Below, piece after piece: positions 37,833 through 45,815 of a DNA stretch of 64,000 nt. This stretch comes from Candidatus Methanophagales archaeon. GTDB taxonomy: Archaea; Halobacteriota; Syntropharchaeia; Alkanophagales; Methanospirareceae. The stretch is taken from positions 1-64,000 of the forward strand of contig JANPRD010000002.1 in NCBI GenBank assembly GCA_024699715.1. The letters are read 5' to 3'. The translations under genes and the position numbers were made by a program. The notes beneath the pieces were generated by a model. It was not told the origin of the DNA, made no database searches, and saw nothing but the letters and a program-made list of their open reading frames with translations. The stretch's first letter is position 1; every line of letters starts with the position of its first letter.

Positions 37833-38237
37833 CTACCACCGCATTCCTCCGCCGCTCCATCTGGGATGCCATCCAGCAGCAGCGTGCCGGGCGTCCCTGC
37901 AAGCGTCCTCGTAGGATGCTTCACGGAGCCTGCCAGCGGAGAAGTCACGCAGTGCGTCCCTCACCGTCCCTGAGGCGCCGACGAAGACTTTAATGCCGAG
38001 CTCGGAGAGCATCTGAATCGCACGAGGACCGAGATTTGAGCATATAACCGCAGAGACACCCTCAGCAGCAAGGATTTCAGGTGCATGGCGAGAGCCTCCG
38101 AAATGCTCCCCCGTGTTAGGCACGATTTTATACTCGTTTGTTGCGATGTCTACCACGGTAAATGTCGGTGCTCTGCCGAAATGCTCACACACCACATCGT
38201 CTAAACCTCCTTTGTATGTGGGAATCGCAACCCTCAT
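37833..38237 (-). CDS. NifX/NifB-C-terminal-like iron-molybdenum cofactor family protein
   Basis: Dinitrogenase FeMo-cofactor domain of 134 residues: MRVAIPTYKGGLDDVVCEHFGRAP, TFTVVDI, and VICSNLGPRAIQMLSELGIKVF. The domain folds like RNase H and can hold metal clusters. Nitrogenase genes are absent in the window, and such stand-alone copies travel with MinD/Mrp ATPases as here. The start at 38237 uses GAGAGGGT. The C-terminus is Arg/His/Trp-rich. A second copy lies two genes upstream. Confidence 0.83.
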   Translation of the reverse strand: MRVAIPTYKGGLDDVVCEHFGRAPTFTVVDIATNEYKIVPNTGEHFGGSRHAPEILAAEGVSAVICSNLGPRAIQMLSELGIKVFVGASGTVRDALRDFSAGRLREASYEDACRDARHAAAGWHPRWSGGGMRW

Positions 38238-38279
38238 ACCCTCTCTCATTTCTACCTATCCATTCTACCACATCCACTC

Positions 38280-38759
38280 CTACTCATTCCTTAAATCACG
38301 CTCACTCCCCGCCACCTGCCGACGAGAGCGACGCCTTCGGAAGTTCTCAAGCGCAGCATTCAGCGTTCTCACCGCAAGAACGGGGCAGTGCAAGTTTTCA
38401 GGCGGCAGTCCGCCCAATACGCTCAAAATATCCTCAGGCTTTATTTTCGCAGCGTCCTCAAGCGTTTTTCCCTTTAACATCTCCGTCAAAACGCTTCCAC
38501 ATGCAATCGTCGCACCGCAGCCATCCGTAAGGAACTTGCAGTCCTCAATTTTACCGTCAATCACACGCATGTATATCTCCATCGTGTCCCCGCAAGGACC
38601 TGTAACCCTACCGAAACAGTCAGCATCCTCAATCCTACCAACATTTTTCGGATTGTATGCCTCCTCAAGTGCTTTCTTAGTGTAATATTCCTTCTCTTTA
38701 CGCCTTATTTCCGCCTCAATCCGCTCTATCTCGTCAAAAACCTCGCCCTTCACTCCCAC
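38280..38759 (-). CDS. IscU/NifU-type Fe-S cluster scaffold
   Basis: A scaffold protein on which clusters are built. The three ligand Cys are in place: GPCGDTMEIYMRV, DGCGATIACGSVLTEML and LHCPVLAVRTLN. After the first ~35 helical residues the chain follows the IscU domain. No cysteine desulfurase gene is near, which is usual for archaea with high sulfide. The start overlaps the upstream NifX-like gene by 10 nt. 159 residues. Confidence 0.9.
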   Translation of the reverse strand: MGVKGEVFDEIERIEAEIRRKEKEYYTKKALEEAYNPKNVGRIEDADCFGRVTGPCGDTMEIYMRVIDGKIEDCKFLTDGCGATIACGSVLTEMLKGKTLEDAAKIKPEDILSVLGGLPPENLHCPVLAVRTLNAALENFRRRRSRRQVAGSERDLRNE

Positions 38760-39124
38760 ATACCACCTCGCTGCTGCTTCTGCGTTGGTGCTTTCAACTC
38801 GCTCAACTCTCCTCGCTTGAACTGCTCAACAGCCTCTCGCACCGTCGCCCCCGATGGCGAAGCAAAGACCTTTACGCCTGCTGCGAGCAGTGCCTGAAGC
38901 GCATTCGGACCTATATTTGAGGATATGAGTGCATCTACTCCTCGCTCTGCAACAAATTGCGCCGCTCTTATGCCAACACCGCCCATACCTTCCGCATATT
39001 CGTTCCTGAATGCCTCATATTCCATCGTTTCAACATCAACAACGACGAAATATCTGCATCTGCCGAACCTTGAATCCACATCCGCATCTAAATTTCCATC
39101 CGTTGCACTGACGCATACTTTCAT
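38750..39124 (-). CDS. Second NifX-like FeMo-cofactor family protein
   Basis: 124 residues: MKVCVSATDGNLDADVDSRFGRCRYF, then GIRAAQFVAERGVDALISSNIGPNALQALLAAGVKVF. A Gln-rich end follows. Same fold family as 37833-38237 but with the D-x-D-x-RFGRC variant common in sulfate reducers and methanogens. It overlaps the IscU gene, so the two are translated together. Confidence 0.85.
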   Translation of the reverse strand: MKVCVSATDGNLDADVDSRFGRCRYFVVVDVETMEYEAFRNEYAEGMGGVGIRAAQFVAERGVDALISSNIGPNALQALLAAGVKVFASPSGATVREAVEQFKRGELSELKAPTQKQQRGGMWE

Positions 39125-39193
39125 TGCGACCTACCCCCATCTTTAGACAACGCAGCGAAAAAAAGAAAAAGAGAAAAGGGAAGGAAGAGGCAC

Positions 39194-39529
39194 TCACTCT
39201 CGTTTAAGCTCAGCGAGGCGCTTCCGTATTTGTTGCAGTTGCTCCTCAAGGAACTTCGCCTCCGCCTCAAGCATGGAAATTTCCTGCTCTTTCGTAGGTG
39301 CTGCGGTTGTTGTCGGCGGTTGCTTCCACTGCTCCTTCATCCAAGAGATAAATTTTGGGAGCTGACCTGTCTGCATCAAATATGTTGCTGTCGGTGGCAG
39401 TCCCGTAGGACTCCTGCCGAGCCATCCCGGTGAGAAGCCGAAGCGAAGCCACCCTGGACGACCTGTGAGGTAGAACATCCAGCGGTAGCCTCTTCCTCCC
39501 CATCCACCTCCATACCAGCCAAACGCCAT
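39194..39529 (-). CDS. DUF5320-type small protein, Gly/Trp-rich head and coiled-coil tail
   Basis: 111 residues. The head MAFGWYGGGWGGRGYRWMFY is followed by a Pro-rich middle and a C-terminal heptad region (EQEISMLEAEAKFLEEQLQQIRKRLAELK). This head-plus-coil layout is typical of DUF5320 proteins that accompany NifX/Mrp genes. Function unknown. The start at 39529 follows GGAGGTG by 9 nt; the frame to 39541 would start inside the ribosome site. Confidence 0.7.
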   Translation of the reverse strand: MAFGWYGGGWGGRGYRWMFYLTGRPGWLRFGFSPGWLGRSPTGLPPTATYLMQTGQLPKFISWMKEQWKQPPTTTAAPTKEQEISMLEAEAKFLEEQLQQIRKRLAELKRE

Positions 39530-39659
39530 TTTCCTCTTCACCTCCTTACACCCTTACACGCTCACACATGCACATACCCATCACACACGCACACACGCTC
39601 ACTCACCACTCAAGCACATGTCTCGCCCACGAACGAGACGACGCACACGCCTCACGCAC

Positions 39660-39947
39660 TCACATCGCCCTTGTCATCCTCGTTCCGCACTTTGGGCATA
39701 TCTCCTGTGCGCACGGAACGCCTCTGCGGTGAGGAATACGATGCCCGCAATTCGGGCAAACGCACTCACCGCCAGGTCCCAGACCGTATCCGCCCATTCT
39801 TCCCCCGCCTGCACCTCCTCCTCTGCCTGCACCTCTGCCTGCTCCTCCTCCGCCTCCTGCACCTGCGCCTCCTGCGCCGCCTCCTGCGCCTCTACCGCCT
39901 TTTCCAGCGCCACCGCCAGCAGCGCCACCACCACTTCTACCCTGCAT
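39660..39947 (-). CDS. Gly-rich protein with C-terminal zinc ribbon
   Basis: 95 residues. The first half is almost pure Gly/Ala/Arg. The second half is GLGPGGECVCPNCGHRIPHRRG then CAQEICPKCGTRMTRAM, giving CPNC and CPKC knuckles for one zinc. The ATG at 39947 lies 2 nt after the TGA of the preceding small gene. The zinc-ribbon end is common in DUF5320-associated proteins of anaerobes. Function unknown. Confidence 0.65.
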   Translation of the reverse strand: MQGRSGGGAAGGGAGKGGRGAGGGAGGAGAGGGGGAGRGAGRGGGAGGGRMGGYGLGPGGECVCPNCGHRIPHRRGVPCAQEICPKCGTRMTRAM

Positions 39948-39949
39948 TT

Positions 39950-40090
39950 TCACCACATCCACCACATCCATGGGCGTCCATAGTAGGCGTAGTAATGGTA
40001 GTAAAAGGGCAACGCTGCGAAATGTCTCCAGCCTCTCGGAAGCCACGGGAACGCCCAGCATCGCCACCACCAGAAACCCCTTCTTGGCAT
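39950..40090 (-). CDS. 46-residue Trp/Tyr-rich microprotein
   Basis: It reads MPRRGFWWWRCWAFPWLPRG, followed by an aromatic run (FYYHYYAYYGRPWMWWMW) and TGA. It is tightly packed between two genes of the same cluster: the stop is 2 nt from the next ATG. Nine Trp-rich positions in 46 residues are beyond chance composition and resemble the heads of the neighbouring DUF5320-type proteins, so it is taken as a real gene although short. Function unknown; membrane-surface association or a metal/cofactor pocket could be imagined. Confidence 0.6.
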   Translation of the reverse strand: MPRRGFWWWRCWAFPWLPRGWRHFAALPFYYHYYAYYGRPWMWWMW

Positions 40091-40113
40091 GTCGCCCTCA
40101 CCTCCTCATGATT

Positions 40114-40287
40114 TCACGATTCGCCTTTCAGCTCCTTCAAACGCCGTTCAATCTCACGCAACCGAGCCTCAAGCACCGCCTTCTCGCTCTCAAGCATCCG
40201 AATTTCCTCTTCCCTCGTGAGCGTCGGCTCATACGGCGGAACTGCCCACCACGGCGGTCCCCACCACCACGGATGCCACCAGCACAT
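40114..40287 (-). CDS. DUF5320-type small protein, Trp-rich head and coiled coil
   Basis: 57 residues: MCWWHPWWWGPPWWAVPPY, then a charged heptad region (EEIRMLESEKAVLEARLREIERRLKELK). The start at 40287 has GGAGGTGG 5 nt upstream, an excellent ribosome site. It is the first gene of the minus-strand run that passes through the NifX, IscU and ATPase genes. Same family as 39194-39529. Function unknown. Confidence 0.7.
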   Translation of the reverse strand: MCWWHPWWWGPPWWAVPPYEPTLTREEEIRMLESEKAVLEARLREIERRLKELKGES

Positions 40288-40308
40288 TTCAACCACCTCC
40301 TCCTAAAT

Positions 40309-40332
40309 GAATATATATTCACTAAATAAAGC
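40309..40332 (-). promoter_or_regulatory. Promoter region of the NifX/Mrp/DUF5320 cluster
   Basis: The palindromic GAATATATATTC (40309-40320) and an adjoining TTTATTTAG box lie just upstream of the first gene. The second box places the transcript start just before the GGAGGTGG ribosome site. The first could be an operator or an alternative TATA box. Confidence 0.45.
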
Positions 40333-40413
40333 ACTTGCGACTGCGGTGAGGGAGCGAAATGAAAAGAATAAAATGAGAGGAGAGAGGAGGCGTAAGAGAG
40401 GAGGGGGTTTTAA

Positions 40414-41058
40414 ATGCTGATTGTTGTGGCTGGGATGCCCGGTGCTGGCTCCTCAACAGTTATTCAGCATGCATTGAAACTGCTGCGTGAGAGCGGGGAA
40501 GGTTTTGCGTCTGCGTCTTCTCCTGCGTCTGCGTCGGCTTCTGCGGGAGCAGTGGGCTTCAAGCATTTGAACTATGGGGATGTGATGTTTGAGATAGCGT
40601 TGCAGGAAGGCATCGTGAAAAGCAGGGACGAGATAAGGAAGTTGCCGCAAACAACGCAGCAGGAAATCCAGCGGAAGGCTTGCGACAGGATTGCGGCTTT
40701 AAGCAAGAAGGAAAACATCATTTTGGACACGCATTGCACCGTCAAAACGCCTTTCGGCTACTTACCAGGGCTTCCTGCGGAATCCCTTCAGAAGCTCTCA
40801 CCTCGTCTTTTTGTGCTTATTGAGGCTTTTCCGCATGAAATAGCGAGGCGTCGTTCAAGCGACCGCACCCGTGAGCGAGATGTTGAGGATGAGAAGAGCA
40901 TAGAGGAGCATCAAGCAATGAACAGAGCAATCTCAATGGCTTACGCCTGCCTCACTGGTGCGCCTGTTAAAATTATTGAGAACCACGACGGGGCGTTGGA
41001 GAAAGCCACCACCGAGTTCGCAGAGCTCTTAACACGCATTTCGCAAAACTCAGTTTAA
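40414..41058 (+). CDS. adkA: Archaeal adenylate kinase (AdkA)
   Basis: Converts ATP + AMP to two ADP. P-loop GMPGAGSSTVIQHALKLL at residue 7, then NYGDVMFEIA, RDEIRKLPQTTQQEIQRKA and IILDTHCTVKTPFGYLPGLP are the archaeal AdkA blocks, and the RRRSSDRTRERDVE lid is present. A Ser/Ala repeat (ASASSPASASASAGA, about 31-46) is inserted after the P-loop helix and is not part of the family. 214 residues. The 3' end overlaps the convergent TauE-like gene by 9 nt. Confidence 0.92.
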   Translation: MLIVVAGMPGAGSSTVIQHALKLLRESGEGFASASSPASASASAGAVGFKHLNYGDVMFEIALQEGIVKSRDEIRKLPQTTQQEIQRKACDRIAALSKKENIILDTHCTVKTPFGYLPGLPAESLQKLSPRLFVLIEAFPHEIARRRSSDRTRERDVEDEKSIEEHQAMNRAISMAYACLTGAPVKIIENHDGALEKATTEFAELLTRISQNSV

Positions 41059-41769
41059 ATTCCTTGACACTGCGAGAATTCCCGCAAGAAGCGAGAGAGT
41101 GAGCATTAATTTCCTCAAAGACGCTTTGCTCGTCCTCTTTTCCACAATTTTACCGCAAATATACGCAAATAAAACCGCAGGAATACAGAAAAATCCCAAT
41201 TTTATGATGCTCCAGTGCAGTTTTCCTGAGAAGCAGAAGAGCATTAATGTGATAAAATCAATAACGATGAGGTAAGAAATAATGAAAATTCGTATAAATT
41301 TGCTGTCGTAGCCCTGATTTGCCAATCCCAAGACGATTTGCGGGCCGTTTATGCTTGTCAGAACGCCCATTGCTCCGCTGAAGGAACCGAGTGCAAAGAA
41401 GAAAAACCGCTCAAACTTCTTCGGCACTTCAATCCGAAAGCCGCAAAGGAGGAGAAGGGCGAAGGCAGCGACGAAAATGCCAATCAGCATGCGTAGTTCC
41501 TCCTGCGAAATCTTTTTAAATATGAAAATTCCGCAGAAAACACCAATAATTCCACCTATAAAAACCTCTTTCAGCGAGAAATTCAGTTTCTCCCTTATCA
41601 AATACACCACATTTACCTCATTTTCAAGCAGAATAATGAAGATAACCGCTTCCTTCGGCGGAATAATGGCACTCAAAATGGGAGAGAGGAGCATAGCAGA
41701 GCCGAAACCTGTGATTGTCCGCAGTGTGAAGGCGACGAAAACTGCAAATGCAACGAAAATTTCCCTCAC
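41050..41769 (-). CDS. TauE/SafE-family membrane permease
   Basis: 239 residues with about eight hydrophobic segments. The family motif TGFGSAMLLSPILSAIIPPKEAV is at the N-terminus, and the second repeat half carries GSFSGAMGVLTSINGPQIVLGLANQG. Members export sulfite, sulfoacetate or similar anions; the substrate here is unknown. Overlaps adkA tail to tail. Confidence 0.85.
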   Translation of the reverse strand: MREIFVAFAVFVAFTLRTITGFGSAMLLSPILSAIIPPKEAVIFIILLENEVNVVYLIREKLNFSLKEVFIGGIIGVFCGIFIFKKISQEELRMLIGIFVAAFALLLLCGFRIEVPKKFERFFFFALGSFSGAMGVLTSINGPQIVLGLANQGYDSKFIRIFIISYLIVIDFITLMLFCFSGKLHWSIIKLGFFCIPAVLFAYICGKIVEKRTSKASLRKLMLTLSLLAGILAVSRNLN

Positions 41770-41877
41770 GCCTCTTTCCCCTGTGCTTCTACTTCTTAAT
41801 GCTCACTTCCACCCGCTTACGACGCCTCTTTCTCTCACATTCACGCCTTTTTCTCGCCATTTCCCCTTCTCTATCTA

Positions 41878-42747
41878 TCATTTCACAATTTTGGATATAT
41901 TAAGTTCAATAATGTCCTCTGCACCGAGCGATTTCAACTTTGGAATGAGCGTATTCACATCCTTCTTGCTCACAACAGCCTCAACTGCATAAAATCCAGG
42001 TTCGTAAAGCGGTGATATAGTGGGCTTTTTCATCGCAGGCAGAGCCGAAACGACATCCTTCAAGTGTTTCTCTGCGACATTCATGCTCAAAAGAACCTTT
42101 CCACGAGCCTCAATGACGCCTAAGAGTAGCGTTGCGATTTCCTCTATTTCTCGCCTCTTCTGCGGGTCATTCCAAGCATCCTTGTTTGCGATGAGTTTCG
42201 TTGATGATTCAAGGATGGTTTCAACAATCTTCCAGTTGTTTTTGCGGAGAGTTTCGCCAGTTTCAGTGAGCTCAACAATCGCATCCATCATATCTTTCGC
42301 CTCTGTTGCACCGTAAGAGAAGAAAATTTGGACGGGTATGCCGAGTTTTTTGAAGAATTTTCTTGTGATGTTTGGATATTCTGTGCTTATTCTGCTGTTA
42401 GGAGGCAAATCTTTTGCAGATTTTATGTTTCTGTCCGCTTGAACCGCAAGGACGATTTTCACAGTGCCTTCCTCCGCTGTCTTGCTGAATTTCAAGTCGC
42501 AGACCTCAACGACATCCGCTTCTCGCTCAAGAATCCAGTCGAGACCTGTGATGCCGATGTCAAAGTAGCCCTGCTCAACGAAAACAGGAATCTCTTGAGG
42601 TCGCAGGATTTTCACGCTGCGAATGCGTTCGTCGTCAATAGTGGCGTTGTATTCCCTATCCGCTCTTTTCACCTCAAGGTCAGCCTGCTTGAAAAGGCGA
42701 AGGGTCTGCTCCTCCAGACTACCTTTCGGAAGCGCTACGCTCAACAT
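41878..42747 (-). CDS. hisG: ATP phosphoribosyltransferase, long form
   Basis: First step of histidine synthesis. ALPKGSLEEQTLRLFKQADL, FDIGITGLDWILE, RISTEYPNITRKFF and the PRPP loop DAIVELTETGETLRKN all fit. After about 210 the C-terminal regulatory domain (HisG_C) is present, so this is the hexameric, histidine-inhibited form. The start at 42747 has GGAGGAAAA before it; the frame extends 105 codons further without family features. 289 residues. Divergent from priS. Confidence 0.93.
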   Translation of the reverse strand: MLSVALPKGSLEEQTLRLFKQADLEVKRADREYNATIDDERIRSVKILRPQEIPVFVEQGYFDIGITGLDWILEREADVVEVCDLKFSKTAEEGTVKIVLAVQADRNIKSAKDLPPNSRISTEYPNITRKFFKKLGIPVQIFFSYGATEAKDMMDAIVELTETGETLRKNNWKIVETILESSTKLIANKDAWNDPQKRREIEEIATLLLGVIEARGKVLLSMNVAEKHLKDVVSALPAMKKPTISPLYEPGFYAVEAVVSKKDVNTLIPKLKSLGAEDIIELNISKIVK

Positions 42748-42867
42748 TTTTCCTCCAAACCTCCCACTTCTCCCCGCTTTCACCCTTTCGCACCGTCGCT
42801 TTCTCTTCGCTTCTCCAGTGGAAATGGTGCTGAAAGATTTTTCTTTCTTGCGGTGCTTTACGCAAAG

Positions 42868-44052
42868 ATGGAAGAGCGGACGAGGAGATTCCTGCGTTGG
42901 AAGTTCGCCTCCTACTACAACACAGCGATTGAGCTTCCTGCGGACTTCTGGATGCGAGAGTTCGGCTTCATTTTCTTTGACCGCTCCGCTTTCATAAGGC
43001 ATCTCGCTTTCAGCAGCGCCGCTCAAATTCACGATTTCCTGCGTAAGAATGCACCTGCGCATGCTTTCTACTCATCCGCAATCTACGAGAGACCCGCAGC
43101 GAAGGAGATGAGCAAGAAGGGTTGGCTCGGTGCGGACCTGATTTTTGATTTGGATGCTGACCACATCCTCGGCGAAGAAGGTCAGGAGACAGAAAGGGGC
43201 AGAAATTACGAAAACATGCTTCGCAGGGTCAAGCAAGAGACGAAAAAGTTGCTGGATTTTCTCATTTCTGACTTCGGTATTGAGTATAGTGATATAGAAG
43301 TTGTGTTTTCAGGCTCACGGGGCTACCATATTCATGTGAGCTGCGACTCAGTTCGCTCACTCGGAAGCAGAGAAAGGCGAGAGATTGTGGATTATTTGAG
43401 TGCCAGAGGCTTGGACTTGCGAGGTCTCCTTCGCAGCGTTGAGCGCATGTGTGCTGCGGAAAGCAATGTTACGGAGAGTGGCGGGTGGAGCAAGAGGCTT
43501 TTTCGTGGCTTGTTGAATTTCCTGCTCACAGTTAAGGAGAAAGTGGAGGAAGATGAGGACGCTGCGTTGAATGAATTGATGCGGATTAAAGGCATAGGTG
43601 AGAAGGGAGCGAGGAAAATAGTTGCATTAGTGAAAGACGAGGCGAAAATGGAGAAGATAGCGAGTGGCTCGCTCAATCAGATTCCGAGAATAATGCCGAT
43701 TTGGAAGGTGATAATAGCGAATTTTGCGGTTGAACTCGGAGCGAAAGAGGATGAACCTGTTACTGTTGACATACATCGTCTTATTCGTATGCCTTTCTCC
43801 TTGCATGGTAAGACGGGTTTCATTGTGAAGCCAGTTCCTTTGGATGATTTTGATGATTTCGAGCCTTTGGAGGATGCGGTCGCCTTCTCTCAAGAAAGAG
43901 GCGAAAGAGATGGCGTGCGCGTGAAAGGACTGCGGAATGCTTCTGTGCGAATAAAAGGGCAGGAATACAGCGTTTCTGCGGGAGAAATCGTGGAACTGCC
44001 AGAACACGCCGCCATTTATTTTCTCTGCCGAGGTTTCGCCGAGATTTTCTGA
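42868..44052 (+). CDS. priS: DNA primase small (catalytic) subunit PriS
   Basis: Makes primers for replication, together with PriL. GWLGADLIFDLDADHI holds the catalytic DxD. IEVVFSGSRGYHIHVSCDSV carries the SGxxGxHxH nucleotide-binding motif. RLIRMPFSLHGKTGFIVKPV is the conserved late block. ATG 42868 was chosen; the frame reaches back to 42328 but that part is the antisense of hisG. 394 residues. Followed by GINS, a standard archaeal arrangement. Confidence 0.93.
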   Translation: MEERTRRFLRWKFASYYNTAIELPADFWMREFGFIFFDRSAFIRHLAFSSAAQIHDFLRKNAPAHAFYSSAIYERPAAKEMSKKGWLGADLIFDLDADHILGEEGQETERGRNYENMLRRVKQETKKLLDFLISDFGIEYSDIEVVFSGSRGYHIHVSCDSVRSLGSRERREIVDYLSARGLDLRGLLRSVERMCAAESNVTESGGWSKRLFRGLLNFLLTVKEKVEEDEDAALNELMRIKGIGEKGARKIVALVKDEAKMEKIASGSLNQIPRIMPIWKVIIANFAVELGAKEDEPVTVDIHRLIRMPFSLHGKTGFIVKPVPLDDFDDFEPLEDAVAFSQERGERDGVRVKGLRNASVRIKGQEYSVSAGEIVELPEHAAIYFLCRGFAEIF

Positions 44053-44230
44053 TTTTCCCCCTTGCTGCTGGAGAAGAGTGCGTGCGTGTGAGTGTGAGAG
44101 CGAGTGAGCGAGTGAGCGTGTGGAGTGTGTGAGTGTGTGAGTGCGTAAGTGCGTGAGGGTGCGAGAGTGAGTTCGTGAGAGTGAGGGAGAGAGTAGGGAG
44201 AGAGTGAGAGGGGAGGGGGGAGCGTGAGAG
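44053..44230. repeat. GTGAGT/GAGCGAG low-complexity spacer
   Basis: The 180 nt between priS and gins consist of short, slipped repeats of GTGAG, GAGCGAGT and GTGTGAG on the + strand. No gene or structured RNA is seen. It resembles the purine-rich spacers before other genes here but is much longer. Confidence 0.6.
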
Positions 44231-44238
44231 AGGGTGAA

Positions 44239-45114
44239 ATGGACATAGAGCGACTTTGGGAGATTTTGGACAGAGAAAGGCGGACGAGGAGCCTGCAAGC
44301 TTTACCTGAGAATTTTTGTGAGGAAGTGCGTGCTTACTTGAGGCGTCTTGAGGAGGCGTTTTCAGCGGCGGAAGATGAAAGAAGGCGGGAGTTTCTGAGA
44401 GATGAGCGTAGGAATGCGAGGATGCGTGTTGAGGACATCGTCAGGCTAAGGGTGGGAAAGATTGTGAAGATTGCCTCTTCAGGCTCAAAAACCGTTCCGA
44501 AAGGGATGCTTCCTGCGGAGCGTGAGATTTACCTCGCCGTTCGCACTCAAGTTGAGGATTACATGCGAAAAATGCTCGCAGAGCTCTTTGGCGAGACCGC
44601 AGGCGAGGGAGCAGGCGAGGAGGAAGCAGGCGAAACCGCAAGCCATGCTCGCACACTCACAAAAAAGGAGGAGAAAGAGAACGAGAAGACCGCAGGCAAG
44701 TCCGCAAATAAAGGCACTGCTGCGATGGAAGAAAGAGATAGTGAGCGTGTGAGTGTGGTGGCGGAGCGACAGGAGGAGACGAAAAAGGGTGGAATGAAGT
44801 TGGGGCGGATTTTTGATTTCAATGAAGAGAATTCTGAAGATGATATTAACAAGAATCGGAACAAGAAGATAGAAAGTGGAAGTAAGGGCGAAAGAAAGAG
44901 CGAGGAAAAGGCGGGAGAAATGACGATGGAGGACAAAGAAATAGTCAGGATTTTGACGGAGATTCCTTCATTTTTGGGGACTGACGGTCGCATCTACCGC
45001 TTGCATCGTGAGGATGTGGTTGTGTTGCCTCGTGAGAATGCTGAGATTCTCTGCGGTAGAGGCGTCGCAGTTCGCATTAAACCGCGGCTGACGCAGCGCC
45101 ATAAATGTTTTTAA
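44239..45114 (+). CDS. GINS complex subunit (Gins51/15-type)
   Basis: Part of the archaeal CMG replicative helicase. The N-terminal helical A domain (MDIERLWEILDRERRTRSLQ to about 115, with REIYLAVRTQVEDYMRKML) is followed by a long charged linker of about 100 residues. The small B domain is at the end (FLGTDGRIYRLHREDVVVLPRENAEIL). The A-then-B order identifies Gins51. The linker is unusually long and Lys/Glu-rich. GAGAGGGTGAA precedes the ATG at 44239. Downstream come rpl44e, rps27e and aif2a, as in most euryarchaea. Confidence 0.87.
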   Translation: MDIERLWEILDRERRTRSLQALPENFCEEVRAYLRRLEEAFSAAEDERRREFLRDERRNARMRVEDIVRLRVGKIVKIASSGSKTVPKGMLPAEREIYLAVRTQVEDYMRKMLAELFGETAGEGAGEEEAGETASHARTLTKKEEKENEKTAGKSANKGTAAMEERDSERVSVVAERQEETKKGGMKLGRIFDFNEENSEDDINKNRNKKIESGSKGERKSEEKAGEMTMEDKEIVRILTEIPSFLGTDGRIYRLHREDVVVLPRENAEILCGRGVAVRIKPRLTQRHKCF

Positions 45115-45138
45115 GTTTGCGTTCGTTTTCTTTGTGAA

Positions 45139-45420
45139 ATGAAGATGCCTGAGCAGGTTCGGACATACTGCCCCTTCTGCGGGAAGCACACATTGCACGA
45201 GGTTGAGCGGGTGCGTCGTGGCAGACCGTCTTCGCTGAAGTGGATTGTTCGGCAGAAGGCACGAAAACCGGGTAGAGGCAATAAAGGGAAATTCTCAAAA
45301 GTGCCAGGTGGAGACAAGCCCACGAAGAAGGTCTTTCTCCGCTACAAATGCCTTGAGTGCAAGAAGAAGCACCAGCGAGAAGGCTTCAGGGTCTCTAAAC
45401 TTGAAATGGTCGGGCGTTAG
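45139..45420 (+). CDS. rpl44e: 50S ribosomal protein L44e
   Basis: Zinc-binding protein near the ribosomal E site. It has [19 protein letters not shown] and [19 protein letters not shown], giving the four zinc Cys, and the expected length (93, or 91 from ATG 45145). Basic middle with [19 protein letters not shown]. Confidence 0.96.
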   Translation: MKMPEQVRTYCPFCGKHTLHEVERVRRGRPSSLKWIVRQKARKPGRGNKGKFSKVPGGDKPTKKVFLRYKCLECKKKHQREGFRVSKLEMVGR

Positions 45421-45547
45421 AGTGTATCGGTGCGATGCGTTGGCTTCGTGCAGTCCTTCGCATTGTGTCTGCGTCCGTTCGTGTTGTGAGTGTGCTTGTT
45501 GTTGGGCTTGAGGCTAATTTAATTTTTCTTCTTGCAGATTTTGAGGT

Positions 45548-45730
45548 ATGGAAATGAGAACGCCGAGGAGCAAGTTTCTGAAGGTGCGTTGCAGGGACTG
45601 CGGAAGCGTTCAAATCGTATTCAGCCACGCCTCCACGATGGTGCGGTGCTTCGTCTGCGGCAGCACGATTGCGATGCCTCGTGGTGGGAAAGCGAAAATA
45701 AACGGCGAAATCGTTGAGGTGCTTGGATAG
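45548..45730 (+). CDS. rps27e: 30S ribosomal protein S27e
   Basis: A 60-residue zinc-ribbon ribosomal protein: [20 protein letters not shown] and [20 protein letters not shown], with C-x2-C twice. ATG 45548 is used; a 125-nt spacer without other features precedes it. Confidence 0.95.
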   Translation: MEMRTPRSKFLKVRCRDCGSVQIVFSHASTMVRCFVCGSTIAMPRGGKAKINGEIVEVLG

Positions 45731-45815
45731 CGGCTTGGATAGCGAGCATACGCAGCATCGTAGATTTGCGTCGGGGAGGCGTGAGGGAAGGAAGGAGGAG
45801 GGAGTGGTGTGAGAA

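Noticed and set aside
42328-42867. 180-codon extension upstream of priS
   Set aside because: It lies antisense to hisG and lacks primase features; the family N-terminus begins at ATG 42868.
42748-43062. 105-codon extension of HisG
   Set aside because: The HisG N-terminus (ALPKGSL) begins at 42747 with a good ribosome site; the extension is antisense to the priS start.
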